Positions 44,663-53,720 of a stretch of DNA of 64,000 nt are shown here, piece after piece; within the stretch, counting starts at the first letter, position 1, and the number at the start of each line of letters is the position of its first letter. The notes below the pieces were generated by a model. That model saw nothing but the letters and a program-made list of their open reading frames with translations. It had not been told where the DNA came from and made no database searches. Both the position numbers and the translations under genes were made by a program. The stretch comes from Lachnospiraceae bacterium. GTDB taxonomy: Bacteria; Bacillota; Clostridia; Lachnospirales; Lachnospiraceae. The stretch lies in the NCBI GenBank assembly GCA_902363445.1, contig CABJAB010000003.1:310001-374000 (forward strand), given 5' to 3'.

Positions 44663-46234
44663 TTACACCCCTTTCTCTTCCTGCAGTTTTTCCGCATCAC
44701 GTACGGTTCTTCCGCCCTCCGCGATCGCATTGGTTATCGATTCATTGGATATATCCATGCCCGTCAATTCGCTGACGACATGGCCTTCGTATAACACGAT
44801 CACGCGGTCACAGCCTCTGACCAATTCTTCAAATTCAGAAGAAATATAGAGTACCGCCAGCCCCTGCTCCGCCAGCTCCTGGATAAGCTTTTCAATTTCT
44901 GCCTTCGCGCCGACATCGATGCCTCTCGTGGGCTCATCAAAGATAATGAGCTTAGTATCCATGCACAGCCATCGGGCAACCAACGCTTTTTGCTGATTTC
45001 CTCCCGACAGTTTTCGGATCTCCATGGAGGAAGACGGTGTCTTAACGGCTAAACGGCCGATATACTCCTTGACCACCGCGTTTTTCTTTTTTCTCTCAAT
45101 CACTCCGAAGCGCACATAGGAATCCATGGACGGCATGATAATATTGTCATCCACTCCCATCAGGGCAAATATCCCTTCGCTGCGTCGCTCTTCCGTGCAG
45201 TAAGCGATTCCGTTTTTGATCGATGCCGCCGGAGTTTTCAAATTTACCTGTTCACCTTTGAAGTACCGCTCGCCGGTAAAGTCCTGGTCATCGCCAAACA
45301 TAATCCTTGCCAGTTCCGTTCTTCCCGATCCGAGCAGCCCAGCTAATCCTACGATCTCACCGCTCTTGATATCCAGATCGACATTGTAGAGCCGGTTCTT
45401 TTTGTTTATATTCCGCAGGCTATAGAGAACCGGGGCATTCCCTAATTCCGGATTCTCTTTCTTTCGCACAACGACCTCCCTGCCCTTCGCATCCCCGATC
45501 ATGCTGCTTATCAGCCGGCTCATATCGATCGCCGCGGACTCATAAACTCCTATAAGGTGACCGTTCCGCAATACGGTGATCCGATCGCTGATGGTAAACA
45601 CTTCGTTCATACGATGTGTGATATAAATGATTCCGATCCCCTTTGTCTTTAATCTCCGAATCTCCGTAAACAGCACCTCTACTTCATCCGCATCCAGAGA
45701 GGAGGTCGCTTCATCCAAGATCAATACCTTCGCGTTTACCGCGACCGCCCGTGCTATGGCTACCATCTGCTGAACTGCCGCTGTAAGATCCTTAAGAGGT
45801 TTTTTTACATCTATGTATATGGACATTTCTTCCAAGATCCGCTTTGCTTCCTCATTTGTCTTTTTCCAATCGATCAATCCCCGCTTGTTTCTGATCTCAT
45901 GTCCTATAAACAGGTTTTCCGCCACGCTCAGAAACGGGCTCAGATTCAATTCCTGAAATACGCTCTGAATGCCCATCTGCTGCGATTCCAGCACTGATCT
46001 TGCTCTTATCTCTTTTCCTTCCAGCAAAACCTGACCGGAATCCTTTGTATACAATCCAGTGATAATCTTGATCAAAGTAGATTTACCGGCTCCATTTTCT
46101 CCCATCAGGGCCATGACCTCTCCTCTGCGAAGATTAAAATCGACATTCGTAAGTGCAGGCACTGTAGAAAAGGATTTATAGATATTGCGGGCTTCCAGAA
46201 GATATCCCTGCTGCTCTGCCTTCTGATTCTCCAA
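44663..46234 (-). CDS. Sugar ABC transporter ATP-binding protein (RbsA type)
   Basis: The 523-residue protein has two ABC domains. The first has Walker A GENGAGKST, LTAAVQQMVAIARAVAVNAKVLILDEATSSLD; the second has a degenerate P-loop GLLGSGRTE, signature LSGGNQQKALVARWL, and LIIFDEPTRGIDVGAKAEI. This uneven pair is typical of RbsA/MglA. It powers the two permeases encoded downstream. The first domain has LTAAVQQ rather than LSGGQQ, a common variant in this family. Confidence 0.95.
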   Translation of the reverse strand: MENQKAEQQGYLLEARNIYKSFSTVPALTNVDFNLRRGEVMALMGENGAGKSTLIKIITGLYTKDSGQVLLEGKEIRARSVLESQQMGIQSVFQELNLSPFLSVAENLFIGHEIRNKRGLIDWKKTNEEAKRILEEMSIYIDVKKPLKDLTAAVQQMVAIARAVAVNAKVLILDEATSSLDADEVEVLFTEIRRLKTKGIGIIYITHRMNEVFTISDRITVLRNGHLIGVYESAAIDMSRLISSMIGDAKGREVVVRKKENPELGNAPVLYSLRNINKKNRLYNVDLDIKSGEIVGLAGLLGSGRTELARIMFGDDQDFTGERYFKGEQVNLKTPAASIKNGIAYCTEERRSEGIFALMGVDDNIIMPSMDSYVRFGVIERKKKNAVVKEYIGRLAVKTPSSSMEIRKLSGGNQQKALVARWLCMDTKLIIFDEPTRGIDVGAKAEIEKLIQELAEQGLAVLYISSEFEELVRGCDRVIVLYEGHVVSELTGMDISNESITNAIAEGGRTVRDAEKLQEEKGV

Positions 46235-46266
46235 GCTATCACCTCGCTTTTAAAACAACTAAGAGT

Positions 46267-46674
46267 TTACCTGACTTTAAAAAATTCAATCAGTTCCCCA
46301 TTGGGGCCGTACACAAAAGCGATCCGGATTGGAAGCGGCGGCGCCGACTGGATCACCGTATCAAACGGAGCATCCCTGCTGACCGCTCCCGCTTTTATTG
46401 CCGACTTATACGCTTCATCCGTGTCTTCTACTCCGATGGCTAAATGAAAAAAACAGCCGCTTTTCCTCTCAAAGTCCTCAGGAAGACTCTCCTTTCCCCC
46501 TTCATAGACCTCTATAAAGTCCCCTCCGCCGATATCCACCATACAGCATCGGCCAGCGTCTCCCTGCCATTCATAAGTCAATTGATAGCCCATCCCGCCG
46601 CAGTAGAATGCAAGCGTATTCTCATAGTCAGCCGCGCGTAAAGCAATATGATGAAATGAACTGTTCTTTTCCAT
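46267..46674 (-). CDS. VOC-superfamily protein (glyoxalase-like)
   Basis: The 135-residue protein has two beta-alpha-beta-beta-beta modules. Likely metal ligands are His in FHHIALRAADYENTLAFYCG, His in FFHLAIGVEDTDEAY, and Glu in PNGELIEFFKV. VOC proteins include epimerases, isomerases, lyases and dioxygenases; this short form is typical of glyoxalase or epimerase types. Its place between the transporter ATPase and binding protein suggests it acts early on the imported substrate. Confidence 0.82.
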   Translation of the reverse strand: MEKNSSFHHIALRAADYENTLAFYCGGMGYQLTYEWQGDAGRCCMVDIGGGDFIEVYEGGKESLPEDFERKSGCFFHLAIGVEDTDEAYKSAIKAGAVSRDAPFDTVIQSAPPLPIRIAFVYGPNGELIEFFKVR

Positions 46675-46707
46675 AATCTCCGCCTCTTATCTTTCTTACA
46701 AATTCGG

Positions 46708-46736
46708 TGGGCGGCAACATGTTCTGCCTGCCGCCC
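46708..46736 (-). promoter_or_regulatory. Hairpin after the binding-protein gene
   Basis: GGGCGGCA (46736-46729) pairs with TGCCGCCC (46716-46709) around a loop of about 12 nt. It lies some 30 bp after the binding-protein stop, with no U-tract. Hairpins here commonly stabilise the upstream message so the binding protein is made in excess over the transporter. Confidence 0.6.
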
Positions 46737-46767
46737 ATTAAATTTGATCCTCTGCAGTTTCTTAGTC

Positions 46768-47910
46768 TTACTGTCCCTCATATCCGATCAGTTCATCGTA
46801 CTTGGAGAAATTATCGTACCATTCCTGCGCGTTGGCGGCGTCAAAGACAGTCGTTTTAATTTCATAATAAGAATCGAGAGTCTCTCCCTGGAAATATTTC
46901 TGGATCAAATCCAGCTGCTGCTCCGCATAGAAGCAGGGAGACTCAACCGCAATATAGAGCTCATCATCGAGGATGCTCTGCAAGTCTTCCTTCACACCGT
47001 CAACGACGACGACATAGATATCTTTATTCGGAGTATATCCCATATTCTTAATGGCAGCGACCGCGCCAATCGCGCAGTTATGCGTCATACAGACGATGAC
47101 ATTAACGCCTTTTTCCGTCTCCGGCCCGCCGCTGCTCATAATATAATTCTCTACAATGGACTGCGCGTCTGCCGCCTTGTTATAAGCCGTCTGTGTTCCG
47201 ATCGTAACGATGGAATCATTGGCAAAATCCACTTCATTGTAGCCGTTTAAGCGGTCAGTAGCGCTCTGCATACCCGGCGTGCCAAACACGACGACACAAT
47301 ATGCGGTCTGCCCGTTCAGCTTCTCATCGACAATACGGAGTACCGCATTTCCAGCGTTTTCCCCCTGTAATTTCATATCTGACTGTAGTAACGTAACATA
47401 GTCTTCTCCGGCAGTATAAACATCGGAATTCAGAGCATTTCCCATAACAAATACAGGTATCTTGGCAGCCTTGCAGTCTGCAAGCGCACTGTCATATCCT
47501 TCTGACTGGCAGGGATCGAGAATGATCACATCGCATTTCTGCTCGATCAGGCTTTCCACATCTGCAATCTGCTGTTCCACACTGTTGTTGCAGACCGCGT
47601 AGGAAACTGTACATCCTGCTCCCTCAAATGTATAAACCAGGTAATCCAACTGACGAATTGCCGACGCGCTGGCATATGCATAAAAAGAAATACCCACCTT
47701 CAGTTCTGACAGTTCTTTGGTTTCAGGACCAGCCTCCGTTTCCGTGGTCGTGGTGTCTTCTGTGCCAGTTTTGGCTTCGGTCGTCTTGGCAGCTGTTTCG
47801 GGCGCCTTCGTTTCTGTTTTCTCGCTTTCTCCGGTCGGCACTGAACCGCATCCGGCGAGAAGTGTAAGCATTAAGCAAAGGATCATAACACAGGATATTA
47901 ACTTTTTCAT
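46768..47910 (-). CDS. Sugar-binding lipoprotein of an Rbs-type ABC transporter
   Basis: The 380-residue protein has a lipoprotein signal (MILCLMLTLLAGC, lipobox LLAGC with Cys21) and a Thr/Glu-rich linker of about 40 residues. A type I periplasmic-binding domain follows, with KVGISFYAYASASAIRQLDYLV, DVIILDPCQSEGYDSALADCKAAKIPVFVMGN, and INVIVCMTHNC-like segments. The unusual FYAYAS start, instead of the more common sugar-contact residues, suggests a non-standard ligand. It follows CitE-like copy 2 after 165 bp and is probably anchored outside the membrane to feed the RbsA/C proteins. Confidence 0.9.
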   Translation of the reverse strand: MKKLISCVMILCLMLTLLAGCGSVPTGESEKTETKAPETAAKTTEAKTGTEDTTTTETEAGPETKELSELKVGISFYAYASASAIRQLDYLVYTFEGAGCTVSYAVCNNSVEQQIADVESLIEQKCDVIILDPCQSEGYDSALADCKAAKIPVFVMGNALNSDVYTAGEDYVTLLQSDMKLQGENAGNAVLRIVDEKLNGQTAYCVVVFGTPGMQSATDRLNGYNEVDFANDSIVTIGTQTAYNKAADAQSIVENYIMSSGGPETEKGVNVIVCMTHNCAIGAVAAIKNMGYTPNKDIYVVVVDGVKEDLQSILDDELYIAVESPCFYAEQQLDLIQKYFQGETLDSYYEIKTTVFDAANAQEWYDNFSKYDELIGYEGQ

Positions 47911-48075
47911 CTCATTTCTCTCCTTTTCCTTTTATCGGGGTGCCTCGGACCCCATTTGTATGTACATTTTAGCGCCGATCTTCTCCTCTGTACATCGAGT
48001 TATTGTTGTTCTTTCACAACCGGGCATTGTATTATTTTACTTTTTAACGTCATCTTCACAACCCTTAAATTGATT
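47911..48075 (-). other. 165-bp gap between citE-like copy 2 and the binding-protein gene
   Basis: No gene fits here. The transcript would contain a GGGGT/ACCCC hairpin about 30 bp before the binding-protein start and two TGTACA copies about 30 bp apart. AT-rich stretches give no clear -35/-10 pair. GGAGAG precedes the ATG at 47910. Confidence 0.5.
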
Positions 48076-48981
48076 TCAGGACATTTTATTTGTCAGCTTT
48101 TCGTAAAACGAGATCACCTGACGGGCCTTTTCGACTACGGGCGCGTCCAGAAAATGCCCCTCCACAAATATATCCGCGATCTGGCCGGCCACCAGCGCGG
48201 CATTGTATCCTTCAACCAGACGGCAGGAAAGTTCATATTCCTCTCTTGTGGGAGCATAAACGCGGTTAATGATGGGGACATGCGGCAGCATGGAAACAGA
48301 TCGGCCCGTAAAGCCCATCTCCTTATCCTTACGAGTATCCTTTTCAATAAAATCATCCAAAGAGACCCCCGGAGGCGTGATCACAGTTGTGTCAAACACC
48401 TGTACGCCGGCCGCTTTTGCAGCGAGCACCATTTTTTGCTTAACGTACAAAAGCTGAACCGTGTCAGGATCCAGACTTCGGTCAATGCCCATGGCGCTGG
48501 TCAGGTCTCCCGCTCCAAGGCCAATTCCGGTAACCCGCTTGGTGCAGGCGGCCATTTCAAAACAGTTGAGGATCCCCAGAGGAGACTCCAGGGTTAATAT
48601 GAGTTCAATGCTGTTTTGCGGCAGGCCCTGTTCCCTCTCAACTTCAGCAAGTCTGCGGTCGATATAAAGCACATACTCCACCGTTTCACATTTCGGCAGC
48701 CGGATCGCATCCGGCGCCAGCGGAAAGATCGCTTCTATATCCTTTTTTCCCCATTCGCTGTCCGGATGGTTGATTCTCACAATCCGCTCTTTTCCCCGAA
48801 AATCAACATTCTTCAAAGCATAAGCTGCGCCTTTTCTCGCTTCCTCCTTCTGGGTCGGAGGAACCAGATCCTCCAGCTCCAGAACAATGCAGTCCGCTTC
48901 GCTTTGCAATGCTTCCTGCAGCCGATCCGGCTGGTTTCCATTTACCCAGAGCAATGTCCTCCTTAGCTTCAAAATACACAC
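48076..48981 (-). CDS. CitE-like (HpcH/HpaI superfamily) lyase, copy 2
   Basis: The 301-residue protein is a paralogue of the protein at 40648 with LRRTLLWVNG, VLELEDLVPP (the usual acidic pair kept), VRINHPDS, AIRLPKCETVE, LTLESPLG with the metal Glu, and GIGLGAGDLTSAM with the metal Asp. Like copy 1 it has GRSVSMLPHVPIIN in place of the family's GK..IHP.Q motif. It is the first gene of the catabolic operon, with the promoter about 70 bp upstream. Two divergent copies in one operon may act on different intermediates or form a hetero-oligomer. Confidence 0.83.
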   Translation of the reverse strand: MCILKLRRTLLWVNGNQPDRLQEALQSEADCIVLELEDLVPPTQKEEARKGAAYALKNVDFRGKERIVRINHPDSEWGKKDIEAIFPLAPDAIRLPKCETVEYVLYIDRRLAEVEREQGLPQNSIELILTLESPLGILNCFEMAACTKRVTGIGLGAGDLTSAMGIDRSLDPDTVQLLYVKQKMVLAAKAAGVQVFDTTVITPPGVSLDDFIEKDTRKDKEMGFTGRSVSMLPHVPIINRVYAPTREEYELSCRLVEGYNAALVAGQIADIFVEGHFLDAPVVEKARQVISFYEKLTNKMS

Positions 48982-49047
48982 CCCTTTCCTTTCTTCTGAC
49001 GCCCCTATGCCATGGTCCGAACATGGCGGGGTATTTTCTCTATCAAT

Positions 49048-49091
49048 AGTATAATTCCAACAAAAAAGGAAAGTAAAACAGCAATTAATTG
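49048..49091 (-). promoter_or_regulatory. Promoter and palindrome upstream of the catabolic operon
   Basis: TTTACT (49072-49077), 18 bp, then TATACT (49048-49053) form a plausible promoter about 70 bp before citE-like copy 2. Just upstream of the -35 is a perfect palindrome, CAATTAATTG (49082-49091), at a position suiting an activator such as the adjacent LysR protein. A clear T-N11-A motif was not established by eye. Confidence 0.5.
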
Positions 49092-49175
49092 TGAGAATAT
49101 AACAAAAGGTTGTGGTACTTTCTAGATCCTCATATTTGAATGGCCCCAGACGGGCTTTAAAAGCTGCCTTTTAAT

Positions 49176-49204
49176 ACAAAAAAACCGCTGTGTAAAACAG
49201 CGGT
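49176..49204 (-). terminator. Terminator after the lysR gene
   Basis: ACCGCTG and CAGCGGT pair around a seven-base loop and are followed on the minus strand by TTTTTTTG. A textbook intrinsic terminator, 30 bp after the LysR stop, so the catabolic operon needs its own promoter. Confidence 0.92.
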
Positions 49205-49233
49205 CTTTTCTGGCAAAATGATTACAGAAAATA

Positions 49234-50241
49234 TTATTTATCGATGGTCGGAAAAACATTCGGTTTCTCTGCGGCGTCAGCCGGCAGCAAATATATATGA
49301 TTTGATACGGTTTCCTGCAGCAATTCAATAAAATGCTGCTGGTAAATGGGAAGCTGCCTGTTTTTCCTATACATGATCGTAATCGTATTACATTCCTCCA
49401 TTCCGCTGAGCGGAAAAATATTAATGGGATTATTCGGCCAGCGCCGATTGTACTCCCTTACTTGAGGAAGTAAAAACTGCAGGCAAAAACACCCCAGGAC
49501 ATCACACAAATTGATATTTAATTCATTACTCCCTGTAAGAACCATAAAAGATAAGTGGATGTTCCTTTGTGTCAAATATCGTGTTACATATTGATTAATA
49601 TGCGTCGACGTCGGATTAAAGCAAAACGGGATATGCTCAAACTCATGGAGATCCACCCCTCCTCGAAACCGATATTTACAGCTTGGAAATGTGTCGGGAA
49701 AATACCGTTTTAGTATGTTATCCGTCATACAGAGATAGATGCTCTCCTTTGCCACCTCGATGGTCTCCAATTCTGGTGAAGACTCCGGAGATACCCCCAG
49801 TGCGATATCCATTTTCCCTTTTATGATCTCATCCCGAAAAAAAGAAGTATTTCCCATATCTACGATAACTTTAATCTTAGAATACATCTGGCGAAACGAA
49901 GCCAAGAGCGGAGGGACAATGTCAAAGGATCTTCCGTAGGAAATTCCAAAACAGAGCTGACCCTGAAGCCCGCTCTGTACGCTGTCCAGTTCTGCAGAAA
50001 GAGTATTGGCTAATTGGCGCATCTGTTTTGCTCTTTTATACAGGATCTCCCCCGCCGGTGTCAGACGAAATTCCGGCTTGCGCTGAAACAGCTGCACACC
50101 ATACCGGTCTTCGAGTGTTTTGATATATTTACTCAGAGCTTGCTGCGATATGTATGCACGTTGTGCGGCCCTTGTAATATTTAGCTCCTCCGCCACAAGA
50201 AGAAAATAGTCAAATTCACGCGGCAGCATTGAATTATTCAT
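49234..50241 (-). CDS. LysR-family transcriptional regulator
   Basis: The 335-residue protein has an N-terminal winged helix-turn-helix (EFDYFLLVAEELNITRAAQRAYISQQALSKYIKTLEDRYGVQLFQR) and a periplasmic-binding-like effector domain from about 95. The ATG at 50241 has GGAGG eight bases upstream and is preferred over one 11 codons earlier. It lies directly upstream of the catabolic operon in the same orientation, separated by a terminator and the operon's own promoter. It is therefore the likely regulator of that operon, responding to a pathway metabolite. Confidence 0.93.
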   Translation of the reverse strand: MNNSMLPREFDYFLLVAEELNITRAAQRAYISQQALSKYIKTLEDRYGVQLFQRKPEFRLTPAGEILYKRAKQMRQLANTLSAELDSVQSGLQGQLCFGISYGRSFDIVPPLLASFRQMYSKIKVIVDMGNTSFFRDEIIKGKMDIALGVSPESSPELETIEVAKESIYLCMTDNILKRYFPDTFPSCKYRFRGGVDLHEFEHIPFCFNPTSTHINQYVTRYLTQRNIHLSFMVLTGSNELNINLCDVLGCFCLQFLLPQVREYNRRWPNNPINIFPLSGMEECNTITIMYRKNRQLPIYQQHFIELLQETVSNHIYLLPADAAEKPNVFPTIDK

Positions 50242-50294
50242 AATCACAACCTCCGGATTGCGGGTGACTGACATATGACCAGAAGATACCTATA

Positions 50295-50323
50295 ATTATA
50301 TACAGAAAGTTGTCACAGTGCAA
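50295..50323 (-). promoter_or_regulatory. Promoter of the lysR gene
   Basis: TTGCAC (50318-50323) is followed after 17 bp by TATAAT (50295-50300), about 55 bp before the LysR ATG. Confidence 0.72.
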
Positions 50324-50934
50324 GCTGTAGGCTTCAGATTATATCTTCCATATATTCCCAATAGTGAGCTCAGTGACCGGCGAAGCTTAGGGTATACCTT
50401 GACGCACGAAGTGCGCCTGCCCGGAGGGCATGAATTAAGGGGTGCCCTTGGGTATAATACAAAATACTTTTTGGAATCATTTTTAATATGCTCTGATTAA
50501 GTACCATACTTGACAAATTTCATTTCTTAGATTCCAGAAAAGTATTGGATATCCACACGGCCCGCGCGCCTTATGGCAGCGAGCCGCGGTGGGCCGCCCT
50601 AATGGCTTTTACAACAACTGAGCGCTTATTTCGGTGCGGCAAGAGGAGAGGGAGGAATGATCCGATTCCATCGTAAGGCGAGTGCCGCAAAGGCGTTAAC
50701 AGAATTTTCCCGGCCGCAGGGAGGCAAAAATCGCATATCATGCGGATTTTTGTTGGAATCTGACATGGAAAAATATCGATTTATTCATGTCAGTTGGAAA
50801 GGACCGACTGGAGGCCGTAAAGATGCTGGTTACGGCTGCCAGCGAGCCGCCTGGATGGAAGCGAATCTCCTCCTGTCTCACTTGATTTATAAGACTAATT
50901 TGTTTAAAAAGTATTCAAAGGTATTCATACAAAC
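50324..50934. other. About 0.6 kb of unexplained, partly palindromic DNA
   Basis: This stretch holds several short inverted repeats: GCAC/GTGC near 50404, GCCC/GGGC near 50420, and a CGGCCC/GGGCCG stem around 50558-50600. A 97-codon plus-strand frame (50657-50950) has a purine-rich stretch (GAGGAGAGGGAGGA) before its ATG but no recognisable domain; its composition is not convincingly protein-like. The GC-rich patches are unlike the neighbouring genes. I cannot decide between a structured RNA, a decayed repeat element and a remnant gene. Confidence 0.35.
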
Positions 50935-50988
50935 GCTCCCCACAGTGTAGTCCCGAAGTTTGCTTCGAGTGTCTACTCTATGGGGAGC
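50935..50988 (-). terminator. Long hairpin downstream of lysS, possible terminator
   Basis: GCTCCCCA and TGGGGAGC form a perfect outer stem, with GTAG/CTAC and GAAG/CTTC stems inside, giving a 54-nt imperfect hairpin 38 bp after lysS. The minus-strand tail is GTTTGTATG, a poor U-tract, so it may be a weak terminator or a mobile-repeat end. Confidence 0.5.
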
Positions 50989-51026
50989 ATATCAAAATCT
51001 GCTTACATATAAAATTTCATAAATTC

Positions 51027-52964
51027 CTAGTACAGCTTCGCGCCCGCCGGGATATGATCATCGACCATCACCAGATTCAGTCTTTCTTCCCCTTCCTCCG
51101 TATGGATCGCAGAAAGAAGCATCCCACTGGATTCAAATCCCATCATGGATCTCGGCGGCAGGTTGGTGATCGCAATCAGCGTCCTTCCGACCAGCTCCTC
51201 CGGTTCATAGTAGGAATGGATCCCGCTTAAGATCGTGCGGTTTTCACCGGTTCCATCATCCAAGGTGAACTTTAAAAGCTTCTTAGACTTCTTCACGGGC
51301 TCGCATTCCAGAACCTTTACAGCCCGGAAATCAGACTTGCTGAATGTCTCGAAATCGACCTCATCCTTAAACAATGGCTCAATTTCCACCTTAGAAAAAT
51401 CTATGACTTCTTTTACCGTTTCTGCTGCTTCCGCAGCCGGCTTATCCCCCGCCTTCTCGGCCTTTTTCGCATCTGCTCCGCCAAGGCTCTTCATCGTCGG
51501 GAACAGAAGCACGTCCCGGATAGCCGGGCTGTTCGTCAGGAGCATCACCAGACGATCGATTCCATAGCCGATCCCGCCTGTGGGCGGCATCCCGATCTCC
51601 AATGCGTTCAGGAAATCCTCGTCCATGCTGTTAGCTTCCTCGTCTCCCTGGGCCAGCAGCTCCTCCTGAGCTTTAAACCGTTCTCTCTGGTCAATGGGAT
51701 CGTTTAACTCAGAGTAGGCATTCGCCATTTCACGTCCCGTAATAAACAGCTCAAAACGTTCCACATGGTCCGGCTTGTCCGGCTTCCTTTTTGTGAGCGG
51801 GGATATCTCCACCGGATGGTCGATGATAAAGGTAGGCTGCCTCAGGTGCTCCTCCACATAGGTTTCAAAGAAGAGGCTCAATATATCGCCCTTCTTATGT
51901 CTGTCTTCATATTCGATATGGTGCTTGTCCGCCATGGCCTTTGCCGCTTCCGTATCCGGTATCTCATCAAAATCAACTCCCGAATACTGCTTCACCGCAT
52001 CCACCATCGTGAGTCTCGCAAAAGGCTTCCCCAGGTCAATCTGCTCGTCGCCATATGTCACCATGGTGTCTCCGAGGACCTCCTTCGCCACATGGCGGTA
52101 CATGTTCTCCGTCAGATCCATCATGCCGTGATAATCCGTATATGCCTGGTAAAGCTCCATCAGTGTGAATTCCGGATTATGCCTGGTATCCACACCCTCA
52201 TTCCGGAACACACGGCCAATCTCATATACACGCTCCATGCCGCCCACGATCAGGCGCTTCAGATAAAGCTCCAAAGAAATCCTGAGCTTCACATCCTCAT
52301 CCAGCGCATTATAATGTGTTTCAAAGGGACGGGCCGCGGCGCCTCCCGCATTGGATACAAGAATAGGAGTCTCCACCTCCATGAATCCCTGTCCGTCCAG
52401 ATAATCCCGGATGGATTTGATGATCCTGGAACGCATAACAAAGGTCTTTCTTACATCCGGGTTTACGATCAGATCCACATACCTCTGGCGATAGCGGATA
52501 TCCGTATTGGTCAAACCGTGGAATTTTTCAGGCAAAATCTGAAGACTCTTAGACAAAAGAGTGATCTCAGACACATGGATGGAAATTTCTTCCGTCTTCG
52601 TCTTGAATACAGTGCCCTTGATCCCGACGATATCACCGATATCATACTTTTTAAACTCCTTATATGCTTCTTCTCCTACACTGTCTCTTGCAACATATGC
52701 CTGGATCGTACCGGGCAGATCCTGGATATGGCAAAAAGAGGCTTTCCCCATCACACGCTTAGACATCATCCTGCCTGCGACGGATACCTCTTTTCCTTCC
52801 AGCTGACTGTATCCGGCCTTAATCTCTTCACTGTGATGCGTTACCTCATATTTTGTAATCTGAAATGGATCCTTTCCCTCTTCCTGAAGTCCCGCCAGCT
52901 TTTCGCGGCGCACTTTCAGAAGCTGATTTATATCCTGTTCCTGGATTCTGTTCTGCTCTGCCAA
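51027..52964 (-). CDS. lysS: Lysyl-tRNA synthetase with C-terminal tRNA-binding domain
   Basis: The 645-residue class II enzyme has an N-terminal OB fold ([23 protein letters not shown]), motif 2 [22 protein letters not shown], and motif 3 [14 protein letters not shown]. After about residue 500 comes an Ala/Lys/Glu-rich linker and a MetRS-beta/EMAPII-like domain ([27 protein letters not shown]) that binds tRNA; common LysRS enzymes of about 500 residues lack it. The start is probably TTG at 52964, preceded by AGAGGG; earlier starts overlap greA out of frame. It follows greA by 25 bp, so they are probably cotranscribed. Confidence 0.95.
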   Translation of the reverse strand: MAEQNRIQEQDINQLLKVRREKLAGLQEEGKDPFQITKYEVTHHSEEIKAGYSQLEGKEVSVAGRMMSKRVMGKASFCHIQDLPGTIQAYVARDSVGEEAYKEFKKYDIGDIVGIKGTVFKTKTEEISIHVSEITLLSKSLQILPEKFHGLTNTDIRYRQRYVDLIVNPDVRKTFVMRSRIIKSIRDYLDGQGFMEVETPILVSNAGGAAARPFETHYNALDEDVKLRISLELYLKRLIVGGMERVYEIGRVFRNEGVDTRHNPEFTLMELYQAYTDYHGMMDLTENMYRHVAKEVLGDTMVTYGDEQIDLGKPFARLTMVDAVKQYSGVDFDEIPDTEAAKAMADKHHIEYEDRHKKGDILSLFFETYVEEHLRQPTFIIDHPVEISPLTKRKPDKPDHVERFELFITGREMANAYSELNDPIDQRERFKAQEELLAQGDEEANSMDEDFLNALEIGMPPTGGIGYGIDRLVMLLTNSPAIRDVLLFPTMKSLGGADAKKAEKAGDKPAAEAAETVKEVIDFSKVEIEPLFKDEVDFETFSKSDFRAVKVLECEPVKKSKKLLKFTLDDGTGENRTILSGIHSYYEPEELVGRTLIAITNLPPRSMMGFESSGMLLSAIHTEEGEERLNLVMVDDHIPAGAKLY

Positions 52965-52989
52965 TTTTTTTCCCTCTTTTGCTGTTATT

Positions 52990-53475
52990 CTAAGAAACGC
53001 GTTTGATATCAAGGACTTTGTATTCAATCTCTCCAGCCTGGGTCTCCACCACTACAGTCTCTCCCACTCGTTTGCCGATCAGAGCCTTTCCCACCGGCGA
53101 CTCGTTGGATATTTTATTCTGAAGGCTGTTCGCTTCCGTGGATCCCACAATCCGGAAATCCATTTCTTCCTCGTATTCCACGTCATATACCTTTACTTCA
53201 CAGCCGACGCTGATCTTATCCAGCTCCACTTCATCTTCGACGACTACTTCCGCATTTTTAAGGAGCTTTTCCAGCTCCTCGATCCGCAGCTCGATATCCC
53301 TCTGCTCGTCCTTTGCCGCATCATATTCCGCATTTTCAGACAAGTCGCCCTGCTCTCTTGCCTCTTTGATCTTCTGTGCGACCTCTTTCCGTTTTACCAG
53401 CTTCAGTTCCGCCAGCTCATCCTCATATCTCTTTAAGCCGGCATAAGTAAGAATGTTCTTTTTTGTGTCTGCCAT
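52990..53475 (-). CDS. greA: Transcription elongation factor GreA
   Basis: The 161-residue protein has the N-terminal coiled coil with the GreA motif [20 protein letters not shown], whose acidic tip enters the RNA polymerase secondary channel to restart backtracked complexes. The C-terminal FKBP-like domain follows ([29 protein letters not shown]). Length is standard. It is transcribed from a perfect consensus promoter with a leader of about 170 nt and lies upstream of lysS. Confidence 0.97.
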   Translation of the reverse strand: MADTKKNILTYAGLKRYEDELAELKLVKRKEVAQKIKEAREQGDLSENAEYDAAKDEQRDIELRIEELEKLLKNAEVVVEDEVELDKISVGCEVKVYDVEYEEEMDFRIVGSTEANSLQNKISNESPVGKALIGKRVGETVVVETQAGEIEYKVLDIKRVS

Positions 53476-53520
53476 ACTGCTATCTTTCCCTTCCTAGATC
53501 CTTTTTCTATTTTTCCGCCC

Positions 53521-53683
53521 GGCGCTTCCCCTGTACATCTCGCTTCGTACAAAGGCGCCAGATACCGTTCAAAACTCCCGGCTCCAGCCGGCACGTTATA
53601 TTATATGACATCCGCGCCAATACATGCGGTCCTGTGCGTTTTTACATTCAAGGTATTATATCCCAAAGCTACCTCATTGTCAA
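53521..53683 (-). promoter_or_regulatory. greA-lysS promoter and structured 5' leader
   Basis: TTGACA (53678-53683), 17 bp, TATAAT (53655-53660) is a perfect consensus promoter. The leader contains a hairpin CCGGCT/AGCCGG near 53590 and a longer one at 53521-53559 in which GGCGC pairs with GCGCC and CTTTGTAC with GTACAGGG. The second ends about 45 nt before the greA start. No U-tract follows, so control would be on translation or stability. No known riboswitch motif was recognised. Confidence 0.65.
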
Positions 53684-53720
53684 CATTTCTGGAGCTTTGC
53701 GGACGGTTTTTCCACAAATA

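Noticed and set aside
51765..53006. 413-codon plus-strand frame opposite lysS
   Set aside because: Fully antisense to a certain lysS, with no recognisable domain.
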